This document shows, in pieces, positions 1 to 8,352 of a DNA stretch of 64,000 bases. Numbering within the stretch: the stretch's first letter is position 1; each line of letters opens with the position of its first letter. This DNA is from Erysipelothrix sp. HDW6C (GTDB taxonomy: Bacteria > Bacillota_I > Bacilli_A > Erysipelotrichales > Erysipelotrichaceae). Location of the stretch: NCBI RefSeq assembly GCF_011299615.1, contig NZ_CP049861.1, positions 62,001 through 126,000 of the forward strand, in the 5' to 3' direction. The notes beneath the pieces are model-generated. The model searched no databases. It was not told where the DNA came from and was given only the letters and a program-made list of their open reading frames with translations. A program made the position numbers and the translations under genes.

Positions 1-735
1 GAACAAATCATTGCCAAGTACTTTATTCATAAGAAAAATCTTGAGCAAACACGGATTGTTGATGTCGCTGAGGAACTTTATATCTCCACGGCAACAATCA
101 GCCGTTTCATAAACAAAATTGGATTTGAAAACTACAAAGCATTTCTCTACGAATTTCAAAACTCTTTAGACTTCACAAAAAGCGACATCATTGCTATCAA
201 CAGTGAGGCTCGCGATATGTGGAATGTCCACCACAAATATTATGAAGCGCTTTATGAGAACTTATCAACCATCGATCTCAACTACATTGCCAATCGCATG
301 CTTAATTCAAAGCTTGTCTACACCTTCGGATTCGGAAAAACTCATGATGCAACAAACATGATTATTTATCGCCTCGAAACATTGCTGCAGCATATTCGCT
401 CTGTACCGCATTATGAGCACCTTATGTATACAATTAAGAATGTCATGACCTACGAACATGTGGTGATTGTATTCTATCAAAGCAATTATTTCAAAGATGA
501 GTTGAATGAGGTCATAACTGCAGCAAAGCAAAAGTATGTTCCCATTATTATTCTAACGCTTTCGGCCGATATTGACGATCAAAACTATGCGCGTGTTTAT
601 AAGTTATATCCCTTTGAAGATGATACGGTTGTGAAGTATTCGACCACAATGTATACCCCCTACCTACTTTTCATCGATACCATCTACATGGCAATTAACA
701 AAAAAGTGGGAAATACAAAATTAAACTACATGTAA
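1..735 (+). CDS. MurR/RpiR-family transcriptional regulator (5' end outside window)
   Basis: The reading frame is open from base 1, so the start codon lies upstream. The visible part begins inside an RpiR-type helix-turn-helix: residues VDVAEELYISTATISRFINK, encoded at about 58-117, show the typical 'A..l..S.aTisRf..k.G' pattern. A shorter ligand-binding half follows, with GFGKTHDATNM near 331-360 as a possible sugar-phosphate (SIS) loop. RpiR regulators sense phosphosugars. The target cannot be deduced because the upstream neighbours are missing. The SIS half is weakly conserved by eye, so the family call rests mainly on the HTH. The gene ends at TAA 733-735, just before a strong hairpin. 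Confidence 0.75.
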   Translation, partial: EQIIAKYFIHKKNLEQTRIVDVAEELYISTATISRFINKIGFENYKAFLYEFQNSLDFTKSDIIAINSEARDMWNVHHKYYEALYENLSTIDLNYIANRMLNSKLVYTFGFGKTHDATNMIIYRLETLLQHIRSVPHYEHLMYTIKNVMTYEHVVIVFYQSNYFKDELNEVITAAKQKYVPIIILTLSADIDDQNYARVYKLYPFEDDTVVKYSTTMYTPYLLFIDTIYMAINKKVGNTKLNYM

Positions 736-760
736 AAGGAGAGGCTCGCTGCCTCTCCTT
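736..760. terminator. Bidirectional terminator between RpiR gene and ABC ATPase gene
   Basis: A perfect 10-bp stem (AAGGAGAGGC at 736-745 with GCCTCTCCTT at 751-760) has a 5-nt loop. It is followed on the plus strand by CTTATTTTTC and preceded by AAAA, so it can serve both converging genes. Confidence 0.8.
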
Positions 761-761
761 C

Positions 762-1427
762 TTATTTTTCAAACGTTAGAATACCTTTCTTAAGACGCCA
801 TACCTCATCACTATAATCAGAAATCATTTTTGAGTGAGATACGATAATCACGCATTTATTCTCTTCATGAGCAAGACGGGTAAAGATTGCCATCAAGTCT
901 TCAGCTGTCTCACTGTCCAAGTTTGCAGTTGGCTCATCCGCGATTACCAAATCAGGATTATTCGCAATCGCTCTGGCAACACCCACACGTTGTTGTTCAC
1001 CGCCCGAAAGTTTCAATACTTTACGTTTGGCGGTTCTTTCGTCGATACCAACCATTTCGAGTAAGTTTAAGGCAAATGCCTTCTTATCTTTTACATCACT
1101 TTTACCGATCTCCATCGATAAAACAATATTTTCAATGGCCGTCGCATTGGTAAGTAAGTTAAATTGTTGGAAAACAACGCCAATGCTCTTCGCTCTGTAA
1201 TCATCACGGTCCATCGTCGCTAAGTTACTTCCTTCATAGGCAATAACGCCATTGCTAGCAATATCAAGCCCCGAAAGTAATGAGAGCAACGTACTTTTAC
1301 CTGCTCCAGATTTTCCAACGATTCCATAAATTTTACCATTCTCAAATTGAACGTTAATGTTATCAATTACGTTGTTTTGTGTTCCATCATATTTATACGA
1401 TACACCTTCTAAATTTAAAATTGTCAT
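762..1427 (-). CDS. ABC transporter ATP-binding protein, MacB/LolD type
   Basis: This 221-aa protein is a single ABC ATPase. It has Walker A GKSGAGKST (about 38-46), a Q-loop in VVFQQFNLL, the signature LSGGEQQRVGVARAI, Walker B LVIADEP, and an H-loop in IIVSHS. Its size and motifs match the MacB/LolD/FtsE-like class that pairs with FtsX-fold permeases. The permease gene lies directly upstream and ends 3 nt before this start, so the two form one operon. Such pairs usually export peptides, lipids or drugs, or act as mechanotransmission systems. The substrate is unknown here. Confidence 0.9.
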   Translation of the reverse strand: MTILNLEGVSYKYDGTQNNVIDNINVQFENGKIYGIVGKSGAGKSTLLSLLSGLDIASNGVIAYEGSNLATMDRDDYRAKSIGVVFQQFNLLTNATAIENIVLSMEIGKSDVKDKKAFALNLLEMVGIDERTAKRKVLKLSGGEQQRVGVARAIANNPDLVIADEPTANLDSETAEDLMAIFTRLAHEENKCVIIVSHSKMISDYSDEVWRLKKGILTFEK

Positions 1428-1429
1428 GA

Positions 1430-2791
1430 TTAATTCCTTTCTGCCAAAATTTGCATTGGTTCGTGGCGCATTACATAGATTACCCCTACTGATGTTGCAA
1501 CCATTGAGATTACAAGCGCGAGTCCGGAGACTTGAGCAACAAGTTGTGGTGTGAATGCGGGATTGAATTCTTTTGTTTCCTCAACATCATTATTCCCACC
1601 ACTGTTCATCATTACCACACCATAACCCATGTTGTCATTTTTAGATGGATTTGCAAGCATGTAGTCTCCAACTGGTTTTGAAACCATTGCACCGAGCATT
1701 ATTCCGATTAACAATGCGAATCCAGTTGTGATCAGTGATTCGTAAATGAGACCTCGAGCAACTCTACCACGTTTCATTCCCATTGCACGTAATACACCGA
1801 TTTCGTACTTACGCTCACGAACAGTTAGAACACTCAATGTAATTAAGAGACCCGCCCCAAATACGAGGATGATTGTAAGATACAACATTGAGCTTTCTGA
1901 AATGGTCTCCATTGGCTTCACGATTTGATTGTATGACATTTCGTCTGTAGCCATCTTCATAGATTCTGGCATCCCTTGGGCGCGTGCTTCTTCCGTGAAT
2001 GCTTCGAGTAAGTCAGGGTTCTTGAGCATGTATGTGGCATCTAACCAAATACTGTTACCGTCTTTATCTTTATTTGCCATCGTTTCCAAAGTCGCAAACG
2101 TTACAATAATTTCGTTTTTCGGATCCATAACCGGACCATAGATTATCTCTTCTTGCGTCATATCTTGATATAATCCTGTAATTTTCAACTCTATGATTTC
2201 ACCATTGAGCAATTTTAATTTTAAACTATCACCAATCTTCAAATCATTTTCTTTGGCAAGATTTTCACTGATGATTGCAGCATTAGCCTCTTCTGTTAGC
2301 GAACCCGACGTTAGTTTACGCTCACCATTAGCAAAACCACGGATGTCTTTCTCATGTGAATAGCCCTTAATTTGAAATTCCGGATTAACGGCTTCTCCCC
2401 CATCATTGGGAATTGCCATTGACATACCGCCATTTCCATTTGCCGATTTTTCGTCTTCAATGGGATCGATATCTTCTCCTGAGGCCATCGCAGAATAAAT
2501 AAATGTTGATTCTTTGAGATGTTCTGATTTTCCAAGTTTTACTTTAAGTTCATTACTCATGTCCTCAAACATCATCGTTCCATTACTCTCTTGTATTTTC
2601 TCAAAATCAGGTTGGACAAAGACTTCAGATCCAAAACGTTCTTTATAGTCTTCTTTAAGGGCATTCGTCGTTGTATTAATTGAGAATGCCACAGTTGCAA
2701 CCGCAATTAAGGCTGTTGTTACAATTCCAATTAAAAGAATTCTTCCCTTGTTTCTATTGATATTACTCATTGCATTTCGTAGTATGTACAT
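1430..2791 (-). CDS. ABC transporter permease, FtsX/MacB-like
   Basis: This 453-aa membrane protein has an N-terminal TM segment (about residues 18-38), a large extracytoplasmic domain (about 40-295), and three C-terminal TM segments. The first of these reads MLYLTIILVFGAGLLITLSVLTV in two overlapping parts, followed by the RERKYEIGVLRAMGMKRG motif typical of FtsX permeases. The extracellular domain contains a MacB_PCD-like stretch (ANAAIISENLAKENDLKIGD). It partners with the ATPase downstream. The start has a good ribosome site (AAAGGAG) about 10 nt upstream. The divergent upstream region carries four TTAAC repeats that may control expression. Confidence 0.88.
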   Translation of the reverse strand: MYILRNAMSNINRNKGRILLIGIVTTALIAVATVAFSINTTTNALKEDYKERFGSEVFVQPDFEKIQESNGTMMFEDMSNELKVKLGKSEHLKESTFIYSAMASGEDIDPIEDEKSANGNGGMSMAIPNDGGEAVNPEFQIKGYSHEKDIRGFANGERKLTSGSLTEEANAAIISENLAKENDLKIGDSLKLKLLNGEIIELKITGLYQDMTQEEIIYGPVMDPKNEIIVTFATLETMANKDKDGNSIWLDATYMLKNPDLLEAFTEEARAQGMPESMKMATDEMSYNQIVKPMETISESSMLYLTIILVFGAGLLITLSVLTVRERKYEIGVLRAMGMKRGRVARGLIYESLITTGFALLIGIMLGAMVSKPVGDYMLANPSKNDNMGYGVVMMNSGGNNDVEETKEFNPAFTPQLVAQVSGLALVISMVATSVGVIYVMRHEPMQILAERN

Positions 2792-2833
2792 TTTCTATTT
2801 CTCCTTTGCCTCCTAAATCTACACTATCCGATG

Positions 2834-2874
2834 TTAACCGAATGTTAACACGATGATTAACACTCAATTAACAT
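2834..2874. promoter_or_regulatory. Four TTAACA-type direct repeats, candidate OmpR/PhoP-family operator
   Basis: TTAACC at 2834-2839 is followed by TTAACA at 2845-2850, 2857-2862 and 2869-2874, so the unit repeats every 11-12 bp. This spacing and hexamer resemble the direct-repeat boxes bound by PhoP-type response regulators. The array lies between the ABC permease gene (minus) and a small ORF (plus). It covers where the -35 element would be for a -10-like TATGAT at 2884-2889. Which gene it controls, and which regulator binds, is inference. Confidence 0.5.
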
Positions 2875-2912
2875 CATGATTGTTATGATTTCCCTACCAT
2901 GAGGAGGAGATT

Positions 2913-3110
2913 ATGCATACTTTTGAATTTGATCACTATTACACTTTACGCATTGTGGGAATCACGGAGGCACTTGTAAATATGAATTACATTCAATCTG
3001 AACTTGAATTGGCAACCAATGCACGCCGTCACTGTTTTTCAGACAAAAGAGGCCGTCTCTTTGAGTGTCATGATGCTGATATCATTTCATTTCGTAAAGA
3101 GCGTCCTTAA
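2913..3110 (+). CDS. Small hypothetical protein (65 aa)
   Basis: The ORF has a strong ribosome site (GAGGAGGA at 2901-2908) four bases before ATG, a -10-like TATGAT at 2884-2889, and a terminator just after its stop. These together favour a real gene. The protein is soluble, has no obvious TM or signal peptide, and contains two histidines near the start (FDHYYTL...) and two cysteines (RHCF, FECHD). I do not recognise a family. Its divergent placement from an ABC/FtsX pair, with shared direct repeats, suggests common regulation. Confidence 0.5.
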   Translation: MHTFEFDHYYTLRIVGITEALVNMNYIQSELELATNARRHCFSDKRGRLFECHDADIISFRKERP

Positions 3111-3122
3111 CAGGCAAACGAG

Positions 3123-3168
3123 AAAGAGCCATAACTGCGGAATATTCAGTCATGGCTCTTTGTTTTTT
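3123..3168. terminator. Bidirectional terminator after small ORF
   Basis: AAAGAGCCAT (3124-3132 region) pairs with ATGGCTCTTT (3152-3161), extended by a partial AACTG/CAGT stem. TGTTTTTT follows on the plus strand. It can also end the minus-strand RCK operon whose last stop is at 3167. Confidence 0.65.
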
Positions 3169-3574
3169 ATAGCATTTCGTCAAACACGAAGTGACCCAGT
3201 AAATCTGCTTGATTTACTTTCTTGTCAACACCCATTTCAATTGTGAACAACCAATCATTTTTTGGATTGTTTACACGGGCAATGACACGTTCAATACCGT
3301 ATTCATATTTAGCGATTGTAGCTGCAACAAGGTTTACCTCATCACTACCAGTGACAACAGCAACGGTGTCACTCTCGAATATTTGTGCTTTCTCAAGGAT
3401 TTGTGTATCGGATCCATCCCCTTTAATAATCAGTTTGGCATCGAATTCTTGATAAAGGCGTTCCAATACTGAGGGTCTGTTCTCGACGATAAGCACTTCA
3501 CATTTCTTTTCGATCAAGAGGTTTGCAAGGTAGGCACCAACTTGGCCACCACCAATAATAATGACTTTTTTCAT
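3167..3574 (-). CDS. TrkA/RCK N-domain protein, short (135 aa)
   Basis: This is a Rossmann-type NAD-binding RCK_N domain. Residues 1-12 contain GGGQVG after a beta strand (KKVIIIG), an acidic residue ends the second strand (LIVENRP), and GDGSD appears near 53. It stops at about the end of the RCK_N fold, so the RCK_C (TrkA_C) ligand-binding domain is absent. RCK proteins gate K+ channels and transporters in response to nucleotides. The gene follows a complete RCK protein by 1 nt and a P-type ATPase, with no TrkH/KtrB channel in the operon. It may form a hetero-oligomer with its neighbour (inference). Confidence 0.85.
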   Translation of the reverse strand: MKKVIIIGGGQVGAYLANLLIEKKCEVLIVENRPSVLERLYQEFDAKLIIKGDGSDTQILEKAQIFESDTVAVVTGSDEVNLVAATIAKYEYGIERVIARVNNPKNDWLFTIEMGVDKKVNQADLLGHFVFDEML

Positions 3575-3575
3575 A

Positions 3576-4223
3576 TTATAAACCCACTCTTTCTGTTAAT
3601 TCGGGAATAAATTCACTCAATGCAGAAACATAAACACTGTCTCCACGTTCAAATGTCATGCCTTTTGTAGGGATCATGCCTTTGTTATTACGAACAATAC
3701 ATACAACCGTACTTGATAATGCTTGGTTCATTTCATCAACCATTTTTCCAACAAGAAGTTCAGGAACTTGTAATTTGATAATTTCCACATCGCCATCGGA
3801 CAGTGACAATACCGAGCCAATCTTACTGAAGTTTAGTAAGTCGATAGCGCGTTTAATTCCCCAGTCAGTTGTAGAGATTGTTTGAAGTCCTAACATGTTA
3901 TAAATTTGTGCCTTTTTAGGGTCGTATAAGCGAGAAATAACTTGCGGAACACGGTACATGTTCTTTGCAATACGTCCAATGAGTGCATTGCTTACATCAC
4001 TGCTTGTACATGCAACAACTGCATCCACACGGTCGATTTCAACACTCTCAAGTACATCCTTATCAAAACCAAGTCCTTGGACCTTACGGCCTGTAAAGCT
4101 TGGGTCGATGGCATCGAGTGCTTCTGATTTCAAGTCAACGATGGTAACTTCATGATTATTCTTTGATAATTCAACAGCCAGGGTTGAACCCATACGGCCA
4201 CATCCAACGATAATTACTTTCAT
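3576..4223 (-). CDS. TrkA-family (RCK_N + RCK_C) protein
   Basis: This 215-aa protein has RCK_N (residues 1-~120, GCGRMG nucleotide loop, IVDLK acid) and a C-terminal TrkA_C-like domain (~135-215, ending in a typical 'F..GD.VYV' segment). It is the size of a KtrA/TrkA cytosolic gating subunit. It lies between the P-type ATPase (stop 1 nt upstream of this start) and a shorter RCK protein. That suggests K+/nucleotide-responsive control of the ATPase, or of a K+ channel encoded elsewhere. Confidence 0.88.
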   Translation of the reverse strand: MKVIIVGCGRMGSTLAVELSKNNHEVTIVDLKSEALDAIDPSFTGRKVQGLGFDKDVLESVEIDRVDAVVACTSSDVSNALIGRIAKNMYRVPQVISRLYDPKKAQIYNMLGLQTISTTDWGIKRAIDLLNFSKIGSVLSLSDGDVEIIKLQVPELLVGKMVDEMNQALSSTVVCIVRNNKGMIPTKGMTFERGDSVYVSALSEFIPELTERVGL

Positions 4224-4224
4224 A

Positions 4225-7020
4225 TTACATTGCCTCCCTTTTGTTTTTTGCTCGAACTAATTTTTTACGGTACTCATCCAAGAAGAACACAGGGAATGGA
4301 ATGATCGCAAGCATGATCCATTCGATAATTCCTAAAGGTGCAGTATCGAAGATTGATTGCATAAATGGCACATACATCATAGCTGCCATTAATAAGACTT
4401 CAAAGACAATTCCGAATAGTATTTTTTTATTACTGAAGATTCCGATTTTGAAGACCGATTGGCTCTCAGTACGACAACTGATTACTGCACCAATTTGACT
4501 GAATACAATTGCTGCAAGTGCCATTGTTGTCGCTTGTCGATAAACAAGACCTTCAGCTGCGAGTGGAACACCTGGGAAACCATTCTTGAAGTTAATCCAG
4601 AAGTAACCAAGCATTGAGAAGACTGCAGCGATTAAACCATACCAGAAGAATGCTTTAAACACGGTTGGTTTATTCAATAAGGAATCATTACGTGAACGTG
4701 GTGGTACATGCATGATACCCTCTTCAGGTAACTCAGTACCCAAGCCCAACGCTGGCAACATGTCTGTTCCTAAGTCAATGGCAAGAATTTGCATGACCGT
4801 AAGTGGGAGTGGGATTAAACCACGTGAGAATAAGAATGCGGCGGAAGGTACAGCTTCGGCCATGTTACTATTTAGGATGTACATTAAGAACTTACGGATG
4901 TTACTGTAGACAGCACGCCCCTCTTCAACTGCTTTAACAATTGAAGCGAAGTTATCATCCGTTAAGATAACATCAGCGGCTTCTTTCGCAACGTCTGTTC
5001 CTGTAATCCCCATTGCAACACCGATATCTGCTTTCTTAAGCGCAGGAGCATCGTTTACACCATCACCAGTAACAGCAACAATGTGATCCATCTCTTGCAA
5101 GTTAGCAACAACACGGTATTTTTGCTCTGGAGCAACACGTGCAAAGATAATTTCATCTTTTAATGCTTCTTTGAGTTCATCGTCGCTCATGCCATATAAT
5201 TCTTGTCCAGTTACAACACGTGGATGTGATGATTGAACAATACCAATTTGTTTCGCAATACTTTCTGCGGTTAGACCATAGTCACCCGTAATCATAATAA
5301 TACGAATGCTTGCTTGGCGACAAAGTGCAACAGCATCCTTAACTTCAGGACGCGCAGGATCTGACATCGCCATCAATCCAACAAACACCATATCTTCTTC
5401 GATAAGTTCTGGTGTATAGGCACTCATTGCGTGTGGTAGTCCTTCGACTCCTTTTAATGGACGATAAGCAATGGCAAGAACACGAAGTCCTTGGCGTGCA
5501 TAGCTGTCGTTTGCATCCATAATTTCTTGACGTTCTGCATCCGTAATTGGACGAACAACACCATTTTCTTCAATCGTATTTGATAATTCTAAAACTTCTT
5601 TTGGAGCCCCTTTAACAAATGCAAAGCGTTCCCCATCAAGTTGATGAATCGTAGCCATACGTTTACGTGTTGAATCAAAAGGCAGCTCACGAAGACGTGG
5701 TGCTTCTCTGTACAATGCTTCAAGATCGTATCCAGATTTTTGTGCAACAACTGAAAGACAGGCTTCTGTTGGATCTCCTAAAACCGTATAACGTTCACTT
5801 TCTTCGTTTGGTGCTAATACTTTTGCATTATTACAAAGACTTGCTGCGCGAACAAGTTTATCCAAATCACTGATTTCTTTTACAGAAACAGACACATCAT
5901 CCAATTGGATATCTCCAACAGGTTCATAACCAAGACCGGTAACTTTATAACGGCCATTTTTTAACCAAATATCACTGACTGTCATCTCATTTTGTGTCAG
6001 TGTTCCTGTTTTATCGGAACAGATTACAGTTGTACATCCCAAGGTTTCAACAGCAGATAGTTTCTTAACCAAGGCATGTTCTTTCGACATACGTTGAACT
6101 GCCATCGCTAATGATAATGTTACTGTAGGTAATAATCCTTCGGGAATAAAAGCAACAATCATCCCTAATGCAAAGATAAATGCCTTTGCGAATGTCTCTT
6201 TAACAAAAAAGAGTGAAACAACAAAGAATACAACACCAATACTCAATGCAATTAAAGAGATTTGTTTTGTAAGGACATCGAGTTCTTTTTGTAAAGGACT
6301 CAATTCCTCTTCCATATTTTGAGTCAAATCAGCAATTTTACCGAATTGTGTTTCCATTGCTGTGGCAGTTACTACTGCTTTCCCTGTTCCACTTGAAACC
6401 GCGGTCCCAGCATGGATCATGTTTGATATTTCAAAAGGAGATAAACCGTCCTTTAGCACAGCATCACTTGATTTCCGTACAGGATTTGATTCTCCTGTCA
6501 ATGTTGATTGATCCACTTGCAAATCATTACTTTCGAGCAAGCGTCCATCCACAGAAATCTTATCACCTTCACCAATAAGGACAATATCACCCGGAACCAA
6601 ATCTTCAGCGAAAACTTGAAGTTCCTCCCCATCACGAATAACACGTGCGTAAGATGGCAACATTCCCTTTAAGGCATCGGTTGCTTTTCCAGCTTGAAAC
6701 TCTTGCCAGAAACTAAAACATCCATTAATTAAGTTGACACTCCACACAGCAATCCCCAACTGTGGCATTTCCGCAATAATAGCAATGATTCCACTACCCC
6801 AAAGTAGGAGCGCCATCATACTTGTGAAATTGGATAAGAATACGAGGATTAATGGTTTTCCTTTAACCTCTTTAAGTTTATTCTTTCCATACTTTTCAGT
6901 TTGCGCTGCAATCTGTTCAGCAGTCAATCCGCGATCACTAATACCTAATGTCCCAAGGACTTCATCGGGCAATGCGCGATGAACCTCGCTACAATCTTCT
7001 AACGCTTCTAATTCCTTCAT
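4225..7020 (-). CDS. P-type cation ATPase, type II, Na+/K+-ATPase-like (IIC)
   Basis: This 931-aa P-type ATPase has a TGES actuator motif (~175-178), the phosphorylated Asp in CSDKTGTLT (D336), KGAPKEV in the nucleotide domain, and TGDGVNDAPAL. The transport segments read like animal Na+/K+-ATPase rather than Ca2+ pumps: PEGLLPTV in M4 (~294-300), NSNMAEAVP in M5, and ILAIDLGTDMLPA in M6. The acidic residues that bind Na+/K+ in that family therefore appear conserved. It heads an operon with two RCK proteins. A Na+/K+ homeostasis role is the best inference. PMCA/SERCA-like Ca2+ transport is the alternative. Confidence 0.85.
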   Translation of the reverse strand: MKELEALEDCSEVHRALPDEVLGTLGISDRGLTAEQIAAQTEKYGKNKLKEVKGKPLILVFLSNFTSMMALLLWGSGIIAIIAEMPQLGIAVWSVNLINGCFSFWQEFQAGKATDALKGMLPSYARVIRDGEELQVFAEDLVPGDIVLIGEGDKISVDGRLLESNDLQVDQSTLTGESNPVRKSSDAVLKDGLSPFEISNMIHAGTAVSSGTGKAVVTATAMETQFGKIADLTQNMEEELSPLQKELDVLTKQISLIALSIGVVFFVVSLFFVKETFAKAFIFALGMIVAFIPEGLLPTVTLSLAMAVQRMSKEHALVKKLSAVETLGCTTVICSDKTGTLTQNEMTVSDIWLKNGRYKVTGLGYEPVGDIQLDDVSVSVKEISDLDKLVRAASLCNNAKVLAPNEESERYTVLGDPTEACLSVVAQKSGYDLEALYREAPRLRELPFDSTRKRMATIHQLDGERFAFVKGAPKEVLELSNTIEENGVVRPITDAERQEIMDANDSYARQGLRVLAIAYRPLKGVEGLPHAMSAYTPELIEEDMVFVGLMAMSDPARPEVKDAVALCRQASIRIIMITGDYGLTAESIAKQIGIVQSSHPRVVTGQELYGMSDDELKEALKDEIIFARVAPEQKYRVVANLQEMDHIVAVTGDGVNDAPALKKADIGVAMGITGTDVAKEAADVILTDDNFASIVKAVEEGRAVYSNIRKFLMYILNSNMAEAVPSAAFLFSRGLIPLPLTVMQILAIDLGTDMLPALGLGTELPEEGIMHVPPRSRNDSLLNKPTVFKAFFWYGLIAAVFSMLGYFWINFKNGFPGVPLAAEGLVYRQATTMALAAIVFSQIGAVISCRTESQSVFKIGIFSNKKILFGIVFEVLLMAAMMYVPFMQSIFDTAPLGIIEWIMLAIIPFPVFFLDEYRKKLVRAKNKREAM

Positions 7021-7053
7021 TTTTTTCTCCTATTAAAAATTTCGTACCAACTC

Positions 7054-7082
7054 ACTATGCTCTTTTAAACACGAAAAATCAA
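7054..7082 (-). promoter_or_regulatory. Putative sigma-A promoter of the ATPase-RCK operon
   Basis: On the minus strand, TTGATT (7077-7082) and CATAGT (7054-7059) are separated by 17 nt. The -10 lies about 33 bases before the ATG at 7020. Confidence 0.5.
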
Positions 7083-7180
7083 CAGCAAAACATCGTTTTT
7101 TTATCAAATTATGGATGAATATCGCTTTCATCATCATTTTTCAACAAAAAATCACCTTAGAACCACTCTACAAAGGCTAT

Positions 7181-7197
7181 ACTGACCGTCGTTCAGT
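7181..7197. promoter_or_regulatory. 17-bp inverted repeat, TetR-like operator candidate
   Basis: ACTGACCGTCGTTCAGT is a palindrome of form ACTGAnCGnCGnTCAGT. The shape resembles TetR-family operators. It lies upstream of the ATPase operon (about 160 bp) and directly after the stop of the DUF1801 gene. No TetR gene is in the window. Confidence 0.35.
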
Positions 7198-7212
7198 TTG
7201 TGAAAGGACACT

Positions 7213-7551
7213 TTATTTCTGATTTACCTCATGATTTCGAAACGCTGTCATCTTGCGAATCAATTCCAACGGTAACGGTTTGTCATTGGCAAATTGTACA
7301 GCACCTTTCGAATATTTTAGCCCTTGAAGTTCAGGTTCAAACTCCAGGATTGCGGATGGCGTTGGATAAAATCCAATATGATGTTTGCCCGCTGCAAAAT
7401 AAACTAACACTTTCCCTAATTTATAGGCTGGCATCCCATACGAGATGACTTCTTCCGCATCCGGCACTACCTCTCGAATCGTCTGGCGGACAATTTGCAA
7501 CCGTTCTTGAACCTCTGGGTCAAACCCAGCAATATATTTATCTACTTCCAT
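7213..7551 (-). CDS. DUF1801 / YdhG-like protein
   Basis: A protein of 112 aa from the preferred start (MEVDKYIAGF). An upstream in-frame Met at 7599 is possible, but AAAGGGGG lies just before 7551. The sequence fits the DUF1801 family: an N-terminal helix pair (ERLQIVRQTIREVVPDAEEVISYGMPAYKL, shown here as a family pattern), the YFAAGKHHIGFYP core, and a conserved KGAVQF segment. The family is small and soluble and is related to iron-chaperone-like folds (YdhG/frataxin-like). Its precise role is unknown. It appears monocistronic. Confidence 0.75.
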   Translation of the reverse strand: MEVDKYIAGFDPEVQERLQIVRQTIREVVPDAEEVISYGMPAYKLGKVLVYFAAGKHHIGFYPTPSAILEFEPELQGLKYSKGAVQFANDKPLPLELIRKMTAFRNHEVNQK

Positions 7552-7612
7552 GGCAACCCCCTTTTGTTTCATTATAATGTCAAATAAGGTATTCTTCAAA
7601 TCATATTATGCG

Positions 7613-7633
7613 AAAACCCGCGTTTATGCGGGC
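7613..7633 (-). terminator. Terminator of DUF695/RraB-like gene
   Basis: The CCCGC/GCGGG stem (7617-7621 with 7628-7632) is followed on the minus strand by TTTTC. The stem is short, so this is a moderate call. Confidence 0.5.
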
Positions 7634-7638
7634 TTAAT

Positions 7639-8352
7639 TTACGATATAATGTTGGATCCCCAACCGTCGAAGTCCCCGTCATACTCTTGAATTAGATCAA
7701 CAATACTGTCGGTAACACCATTCATAAATGGGAGTGATGGCACAATTTCTGCAATCAGGTGAACAAGAATACTCTCGTTTTCTTGTGGTTCAATATTAAT
7801 GGTATGTGCAAATTCGTCAAAATGCTTTGCATACAAGTCTGCTTGATCTTTGGTTGTGAAATAGGTATAAAAATCAACGTCTCGAGGATTCTCAAATCGC
7901 TCGCCTTTATCTTGCATATTCATGCACACCATTTGGTTGTATATATAATTTTTCTCATACATGTCTGGCAATAAAAACTCTTCAAAGCACGCCTTTGATC
8001 CATTGTGACGTGATTTAGCTGAGTATGCTTTATCAAAATTCGTCAGAATATACGTTTCAAGCGCATCTAATGAAGAAGCAGCGAAATAATGGTCAATACT
8101 GCCATTCCCTGTAATAGCCCCCATATGGTAGACATCTTTTGTTAACAAGGATTCCGTCAATGCGTCTTCAAATGCATTCATCTCCGCAAATACCTCGTTC
8201 AAGGGAAAACCATTCTCCCTTGCCTCGTATTTTGCGACAACAACAATTAAATGTGGATGCGAGTCAATAATGTGTTTAGAATTGAGATCAACACGAATGC
8301 TCTGTGGCATGTCGTTTACTGTTCGTGGAAAAAATTGATAATTTGGTTCCAT
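7639..8352 (-). CDS. DUF695 + RraB-like two-domain protein
   Basis: This 237-aa soluble protein has an N-terminal ~130 residues with a DUF695-like pattern (ALTESLL, MGAITGNGSIDHYFA, and a tyrosine-rich region). The C-terminal ~95 residues resemble RraB (DVDFYTYFTTKDQADLYAKH... ending YDGDFDGWGSNII). RraB was named as an inhibitor of RNase E in enterobacteria, but RNase E is not typical of this lineage, so the biochemical role here is open. A strong ribosome site (AGGAGG) precedes the start. It appears monocistronic with its own terminator. Confidence 0.65.
   Translation of the reverse strand: MEPNYQFFPRTVNDMPQSIRVDLNSKHIIDSHPHLIVVVAKYEARENGFPLNEVFAEMNAFEDALTESLLTKDVYHMGAITGNGSIDHYFAASSLDALETYILTNFDKAYSAKSRHNGSKACFEEFLLPDMYEKNYIYNQMVCMNMQDKGERFENPRDVDFYTYFTTKDQADLYAKHFDEFAHTINIEPQENESILVHLIAEIVPSLPFMNGVTDSIVDLIQEYDGDFDGWGSNIIS

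Noticed and set aside
7200-7448. Plus-strand ORF of 82 codons opposite DUF1801
   Set aside because: No ribosome site and it is antisense to a clear gene.
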